From: Chelydra serpentina
Lineage: Eukaryota; Chordata; Testudines; Chelydridae
DNA: 64,000 bases
NCBI GenBank assembly: GCA_037349315.1
Contig: JBAIAC010000040.1
Span: 10,992,001-11,056,000 of the forward strand
Direction of reading: 5' to 3'
Shown here: positions 58,386-64,000 of the stretch, piece after piece
Layout: each line of letters begins with the position of its first letter
How positions within the stretch are numbered: the first letter of the stretch is position 1
The notes under the pieces: generated by a model
Told to the model about the DNA's origin: nothing
What the model saw: only the letters and a program-made list of their open reading frames with translations
Database searches by the model: none
Position numbers and translations under genes: made by a program

Positions 58386-58874
58386 TAATTAATAATGAAC
58401 ACTGGGTTGAAGAAGATGGCATTCTGAGTGATGGGATCTAGCACTCATCCAAGTCAGACCAGACACATCACCTGCTCCACATATTGCTGGGTCACACTGT
58501 TTGAAAGATCAGGGTTCCCGAGCCTGTCCCTCAGCCATCCCCAAGAGAATGATTTTGTGCTTTCTACCTCATCAGGCTGGCTAGATCCTTAAAAACAGAC
58601 CTCTCGTTATCCTGCAACAGTGCGTTAAAACACCACACCTGGCTAATATCATACCGTGCTGCGTGGTTACAGTGTTCTGAGCATTGCTATTGAGTTCTAT
58701 ACGGGGAGATCAGACACATGGAAATGGAAATCCTGGCCCCACTGAAGTCAATCCCATTGTCTTGAATGGGGTAAGGATTTCACTCCCAGGTGTTAACTTC
58801 CATTTGGTGCAACTTACTGTACTCTTGTTCCATCCTCTGTGCCAGCAATTTTCGGGAGGTCAGTTGAAAATTAA

Positions 58875-59186
<312 letters not shown>

Positions 59187-59879
59187 TAGTAATGTTCTCT
59201 GACTTGCCACAGTCCGTTCTGTGTGTGGCTAGTTTAATCCTTTCCTGACTATCCTTTCATTAAAAGACAGAGAATTATTATCGTCATTGTATAGACCAGT
59301 GCACTGGACCTATTAAAACACACCGAAAACCCCAAATCTCCACCCAGCATGTTGGGGTGTGTTTATCAAAAATAAAAAAAAACGGATAGAGAGGCCAGTG
59401 ATTGACAGGGCACAGCAGTGTCCTGACCAAACCCCTGCACCTCTAGGTCTATCTTAGCTCTACACCCACAGATGATTAATCTCCACTGGGATGACTCTGT
59501 CTTGGCTGGCTATGCTGGCTTCAGGGCAAAGTTAGCACAAACTCTTATGCAGGAGAAACTCTTACCTAAGGACTTTGTATTTGCGTAACCTTATGTAAAT
59601 CTGGAGTGGCCCTGCTGGGGTTAATGGCATTCCAGCATGGTAAAAGTGCCAGGGCTCTCATTTCAATGGGGCTGAATCAGTCAATGGGGCTACACTGGGG
59701 TAACCAACAGCAAAATTGGCCACTGAATGGCCAGAAGACCGTGAAAGAAAGTTTGTATATTGGTAAGTGTAACTTACACCCCCTACCCTCTTATTAGCTG
59801 CTTTCTCCTGTTTCATCCCTCTCTTCCAATCCCTCACTGGGTCTGGGAGCAACCCTCCCAGCCCGGATAGATGGCCCTC

Positions 59880-60125
59880 TTGTAACAAGGCTCGCACTAG
59901 TGTGCTAGAAATAGCTATGTGGACAGTGCATCGATGGCAGTGGCTTGGGCTATTCACCCAACTCAAGCCCACTTTATTCCCTGGGTCCAAGCTCGAGTGG
60001 CTAGCTCAAGCCTCCACTGCTGCGTCCAGATAGCTACGTTTAGTGCGTTAACGCAAGCCCGCCAGTGCACATCTGTCTCCCTGGGCTGTGCGGCTCACTC
60101 CCAGCTGCAGTGTAGACGTACCCAC
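59880..60125. mobile_element. MITE, GTGTAGACGTACCC right end
   Basis: The right end CAGCTGCAGTGTAGACGTAC CC carries the GTGTAGAC core seen in four other elements. A matching left end was not clearly found; TAGCTATGTGGACAGTGC (59911) and GATAGCTACG (60029) form inner inverted echoes. Confidence 0.4.
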
Positions 60126-61007
60126 CGAGGGACTGGAAGTGGGGCTGTACCCAGTGAGAAAGTTACATCAGCTTAGACTCAGGCTCAGACTTGCTTGTGC
60201 TGTGTAACTCATACTACCATTCACGTTTTCTCTGGCCCCTTGTCTCCAGCTGAAGTTCATTTGATTTCTTGATCATTCCTAGCTTCTCTGCTTGAAGGGA
60301 AAGTAAACATATGTATTAAAATGGAAAAGGCCTTGAGAAATGCGTCCAGAGATAGCAAGTGCTGTGAGCCTTATTCTGCTGAGGACCGGAAAATGAAAAT
60401 GAACCTCCGTGTGATGGGAGGAAAATTGTTTTGAAAGTGAAGTGCCTCCCACTCATAGGTGTGATTTGGAAGAAGAAAGAAAAAGAAGAAAAATGTGTGA
60501 CAAATAAAGCACAAACACCTACGCATGAGAAATTACCCAGTGTATCTGATGTCTTCATGAGAGAAACACACTGAAGCATGATCCAGTTTCTTTTGCCACT
60601 GATCTCTAAGTATGGTAATCTGACTTTCAGGACTTTCTGCATCCGGGGATTGGTCCTGCAAACCTTTGGGCCACGTGTGTCACTTTTCACACAGAGGAAT
60701 GACACACAAGTGTAAAATGACTCACATGGTTTTCAGGATCAGGCCCCAAATGTGTAAGAAAAAATGCAGGTAATAAACGCAGCGCTTTCTGCACCCCTTC
60801 AAGCCAGGCACCATGGGTGTCCCAGTCGAACTGTCGCCTCTGAGCTGAGGGCACCATGTGACCCCTGGAGCTCAACTTTCCTTATTTCAGTTCACAGCGC
60901 TCAGCTGCTCACAACTGCTCTACTTCAGAATAGAAGCAGCCTGAATTCATTCTCCCTTCCTTTTTTTTTTTACTCACTTAACCTGCCAGCACATTGTTAA
61001 TGTTAGA

Positions 61008-61266
61008 AATGATTTTTAAAAAGAACTAGATAAATTCATGGAGGATAGGTCCATCAATGGCTATTAGCCAGGATGGGCAGGGATGGTGTCTCTAGCCTCT
61101 GTTTGCCAGAAGCTGGGAATGGGCAACAAGGAATGGACCACTTGATGATTACCTGTTCTGTTCATTCCCTCCTGGGCACCTGGCAATTGGCCACTGTCAG
61201 AAGACAGGATACTGGGCTAGATGGACCTTTGGTCTCACCCAGTATGGCCGTTCTTATGTTCTTATG
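61008..61266 (+). mobile_element. CR1-type LINE 3' end, + orientation
   Basis: GAACTAGATAAATTCATGGA, GCAACAAGGAATGGACCAC, CAATTGGCCACTGTCAGAAG, GGATACTGGGCTAGATGGAC and TGGCCGTTCTTATGTTCTTATG. This is the 3' untranslated end of the subfamily seen reversed at 49761-49915. Confidence 0.8.
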
Positions 61267-61474
61267 ATTGCCTCAAGACAAAAGGTTCAGATCTGGCTTT
61301 TAAAGATCAAATTAGATGACCCTAATAGTCTTAAAATCTGTAAATCTATGTAGTGGACATCTCAGTCATAGAGGCCTTGATCATGAAAGGTGCCGAGTAC
61401 CCTCAACTCCTGTTGACTACAAGCCCATCTCTAGAACAGTTACTCCTCTGGCTTCAATGGGGGTTAATCGCTTC

Positions 61475-61925
61475 ACAGCCATCAAAAAAAGCGAACAGAA
61501 TGTTGGGAATCAAGAAAGGGATAGATAATAAGACAGAAAATATCATATTGCCTCTGTATAAATCCATGGTATGCCCACACCTTGAATACTGTGTGCAGAT
61601 GTGATCGCCCCATCTCAAAAAAGATATATTGGAATTGGAAAAGGTTCAGAAAAGGGCAACAAAAATGATTAGGGGTATAGAACGGCCTCCATATGAGGAG
61701 AGATTAATAAGACTGGGACTTTTCAGCTTGGAAAAGAGGTGACTAAGGGGGGATATGATAAAGGTATATAAAATCATGAGTGGTATAGAGAAAGTAAATA
61801 AGGAAGTGTTATTTACTCCTTCTCATAATACAAGAACAAGGGGCCACCAAATGAAATTAATAGGTAGCAGGTTTAAAACAAAGACAAGAAAGTATTTTTT
61901 CATGCAGCGCACTGGTATATCCCAG
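61475..61925 (+). mobile_element. CR1-type LINE, broken C-terminal reverse-transcriptase region
   Basis: Translated pieces include [60 protein letters not shown] and the downstream ACAAGGGGCCACCAAATGAA block. Stop codons interrupt it (TGA after VQM and after KR). It is the region that precedes the 3' end in CR1, but here it lies downstream of the 61008-61266 piece, so the two are separate insertions or rearranged. Confidence 0.75.
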
Positions 61926-62253
61926 CATATCCCATTTGCTTGGTATATGTTAATGGACAAGGGAAGACAACGATAGTGCTGGAGAGAACCGATGGTGTGA
62001 GGTGGGTACAAGAAACCTAATAACAGAATGACAACAATATGGGTTTGTCTGGAGTTTGCCATTATCACCTCAGACACTCACAGCTGGCCGTCCTTAAAGA
62101 TAGGCTTCTCTAGAAGAGAAAATGAGATAGACAGCCAAAAATTAGAGTTAAACCCAGACCAGCGAAAAACAAACTCCTTTGTGACTCCAAAGTTGTTTTT
62201 TTAAATATTTGTAAACCTAACCCATCTGGCAGCAAATGGACCTTAATCACAAT

Positions 62254-62342
62254 AGGCCTCTCCCTGAGCTGGTGTAAATCAGCCTCGTCCCCTTGACTTC
62301 AGTGGAGTTGCGCCAGTTTACACCAATTGAGGATCTGGCCCT
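62254..62342. repeat. Palindromic dispersed motif, best preserved copy
   Basis: GAGCTGGTGTAAATCAGCCT and GCGCCAGTTTACACCAATTG are inverted relatives around CTTGACTTCAGTGGAG, followed by AGGATCTGGCCC. It is the reference for about 15 looser copies in the window. Confidence 0.6.
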
Positions 62343-62772
62343 GTGTGAAATTTTCCTCAGCCGAAGGTTGACAGGAACATTGCGCTCTCTCAGCTGCGCA
62401 ATTTCCCATTTTAATTTGTATGCACACACCAGTGGGAAAAGTTTAGCTCCAAATCTATCCTCTCTGGGCCCCATTAGCCAATATGTCTTTCCTAGTGGGC
62501 ATCTTGTAGCACTGAAGTGAGACTGAAAGCTCCATTTTGTCACACCAGCCAACTGGAGGCTTTGCTTAATATTCCTTGACGTGCGCCCTTAAGACCAATG
62601 CAGGTAATCAAATGTTACTGTCAGAGGAGCAGCCTGCTGAGAGCTTCAAGATTACTTGCAAGTTAAGGAGGGAAGTAACAAGGTAACTAAACATTGAAAT
62701 GCATAGAGCTGTAGATGGTGAAAAGTGACTTTTGTTAGCTACATTTCAACTTTTCGGTCAGGGGATTGTAAC

Positions 62773-63213
62773 TAGAGCTGTACAAATAACCGATTGTTCA
62801 GTTTGCTGGCAGTTCCAAAAAATAAAAAATTGGGAAATACTATCTGTATCGACCCAAACAAAAAGATTTCGCTGCTCCGAAAAGCTGAACGTTTTTTGTT
62901 TCAGGTCAAACAACATTTTGTATTTTGATTACGTCGAAACATTTCATTCACCCTGAAACATTTTGTTTCAATTTTGAGTTTTTTACTTTTTAAAAATGAT
63001 TTTCATTAAATTGCAGTAAATTGCACAGTATAAAGTCATTTTGAATGGAAAAATCTAAATGTTTTCATTCAAAAACATTTTTTAAAAATATTCAGGGGTT
63101 TTTCAACTGAAACATTTTGTCAAATTCAGCGCAAAGTCAGGAAATGTTTCAGCTGGCTAAGTCTGTATTTTTCAGTGAAAAAAGTTTTGGCTGAAAAACT
63201 TCGCCTACCTCTA
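62773..63213. mobile_element. 441-bp TAGAG-ended hAT-like MITE, TSD ATTGTAAC
   Basis: It starts TAGAGCTGTACAAATAACCG and ends ACTTCGCCTACCTCTA (reverse complement TAGAGGTAGGCGAAGT). It is flanked by ATTGTAAC at 62765-62772 and 63214-63221. The body is rich in GAAACATTTTG/CAAAATGTTTC inverted pairs. No coding capacity. This is the complete reference copy for the fragments at 6258, 6730, 7397 and 19078. Confidence 0.85.
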
Positions 63214-63572
63214 ATTGTAACATTTACATCCATTCTACTTGTTTTAGGCCACTTCATCTTCACAATACTACCTTGTACAGAAGGTGAGGCCAGGCAATTT
63301 GAAAGTCCAGCATGTTATATGTTTCCTTTTTAAAATCGACACTGGGTTTCCATTTATCTTAACAGTTGCAAACCCAGCCATCATGCTGGTGGCTTCTGAT
63401 TACACATGTCTTTTTCTCTCTCTTAATCCTCGTTTTTCCCCCTGCTTCTGCAAGATCCTTCTGAGTCTGGTAAATCTGCCACTGATGTAAGAAATGGATT
63501 TGTTTAACGTAGGTTCAGAAAGAAAAATCACAAATTTGTTAACATATATTGCTGAGCCATTGTGGAGATCAT

Positions 63573-63646
63573 GGACCAAATTCTGAGCTTATGTAAATGA
63601 AATCAATGATGTTATGCCAGTTTACATCAGCTGAAAATCTGGCCCC
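63573..63646. repeat. Palindromic dispersed motif
   Basis: GGACCAAATTCTGAGCTTAT and CATCAGCTGAAAATCTGGCC are inverted relatives around AATGAAATCAATGATG and CAGTTTACATC. Confidence 0.5.
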
Positions 63647-64000
63647 TCTTCCACTGTATGGTGATATTTATAAAGAATAAATGTTTATAAAGAGGCAATG
63701 TGGCTAAGAATAGGTGGGTGGGTGTGAAGCCACCATATCTCCTGTGCCATTGAAAAATTAGACTGGACAGTGAAATGGAGAATACACAGTGATCCTTATT
63801 AAATAGTTCACATTTGCCACAGTAGTTCTCAGTGTTTAGAAAAAGAAATAAATGCAACTTCCCAGCAAACAATCCTACATTGGCAGAGATAGACAAGACC
63901 TGGGTCCTTTTCATCTTTAATTTCATCTAAATCTGAATCCTAGGAAGTTAGTGGGCACACTTGCGTTGTCTGGAAAGCGCAAAGGGACCCATTGAGATTA

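Overview
The window reads as nuclear DNA of a sauropsid vertebrate, most probably a cryptodiran turtle. It is almost entirely intron of one large gene. The evidence is CR1-type LINE fragments with the usual ATTCTATGATTCTATGA 3' end, a tRNA-derived SINE carrying a CR1-like tail (the tortoise PolIII/SINE type), many old MIR/CORE-SINE copies, and many short non-autonomous DNA transposons, several with intact 8-bp target duplications. Nothing bacterial, no operon and no CRISPR array is present. Nearly all open frames of 60-190 codons are chance frames, or lie in GC-rich repeats.

One exon of a cellular protein-coding gene is visible, at 58989-59132 on the + strand: 48 codons, phase 0 at both ends, with good splice sites. 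It encodes a piece of the extracellular region of a TMEM132-family single-pass membrane protein. TMEM132D is my best guess for the paralog. The roughly 59 kb upstream and 4.9 kb downstream are then flanking introns, as expected for a family with very large introns.

Layout. 1-9 kb: old SINEs, a small 8-bp-TSD element (3146-3305), a CR1 (5.5-6.1 kb) and a cluster of TAGAG-ended elements (6.2-7.5 kb). 9-22 kb: mostly unremarkable intron with a microsatellite, an AT-rich palindromic element (15.8 kb) and a GC-rich purine-biased tract (16.5 kb). 22-32 kb: a hairpin-rich element (22.3 kb), the tRNA/CR1 SINE (24.5 kb), tRNA-like SINEs and a MIR split by a palindromic element (30.8 kb). 32-43 kb is the richest part: a nested pair of hAT-like elements (34.1-34.5 kb), a 0.5-kb fold-back (37.6-38.1 kb), a 492-bp element with a 137-bp near-perfect palindrome (38.3-38.8 kb), an element with two perfect CRE octamers beside GC boxes (41.6 kb) and a second hairpin-rich element (42.3 kb). 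46-47.9 kb: a CR1 fragment with a 258-codon open frame and a GC-rich minisatellite-bearing element. 50-55 kb: repeat-poor AT-rich intron, then a GC-rich element (55 kb). 57-64 kb: MIRs, the exon, CR1 pieces and a complete TAGAG-ended element.

The exon is the only likely functional coding unit. The rest is best read as a record of transposition. Its value lies in six DNA elements delimited to the base by target duplications, one nested insertion that gives relative ages, and hairpins whose base pairing can be compared between copies.
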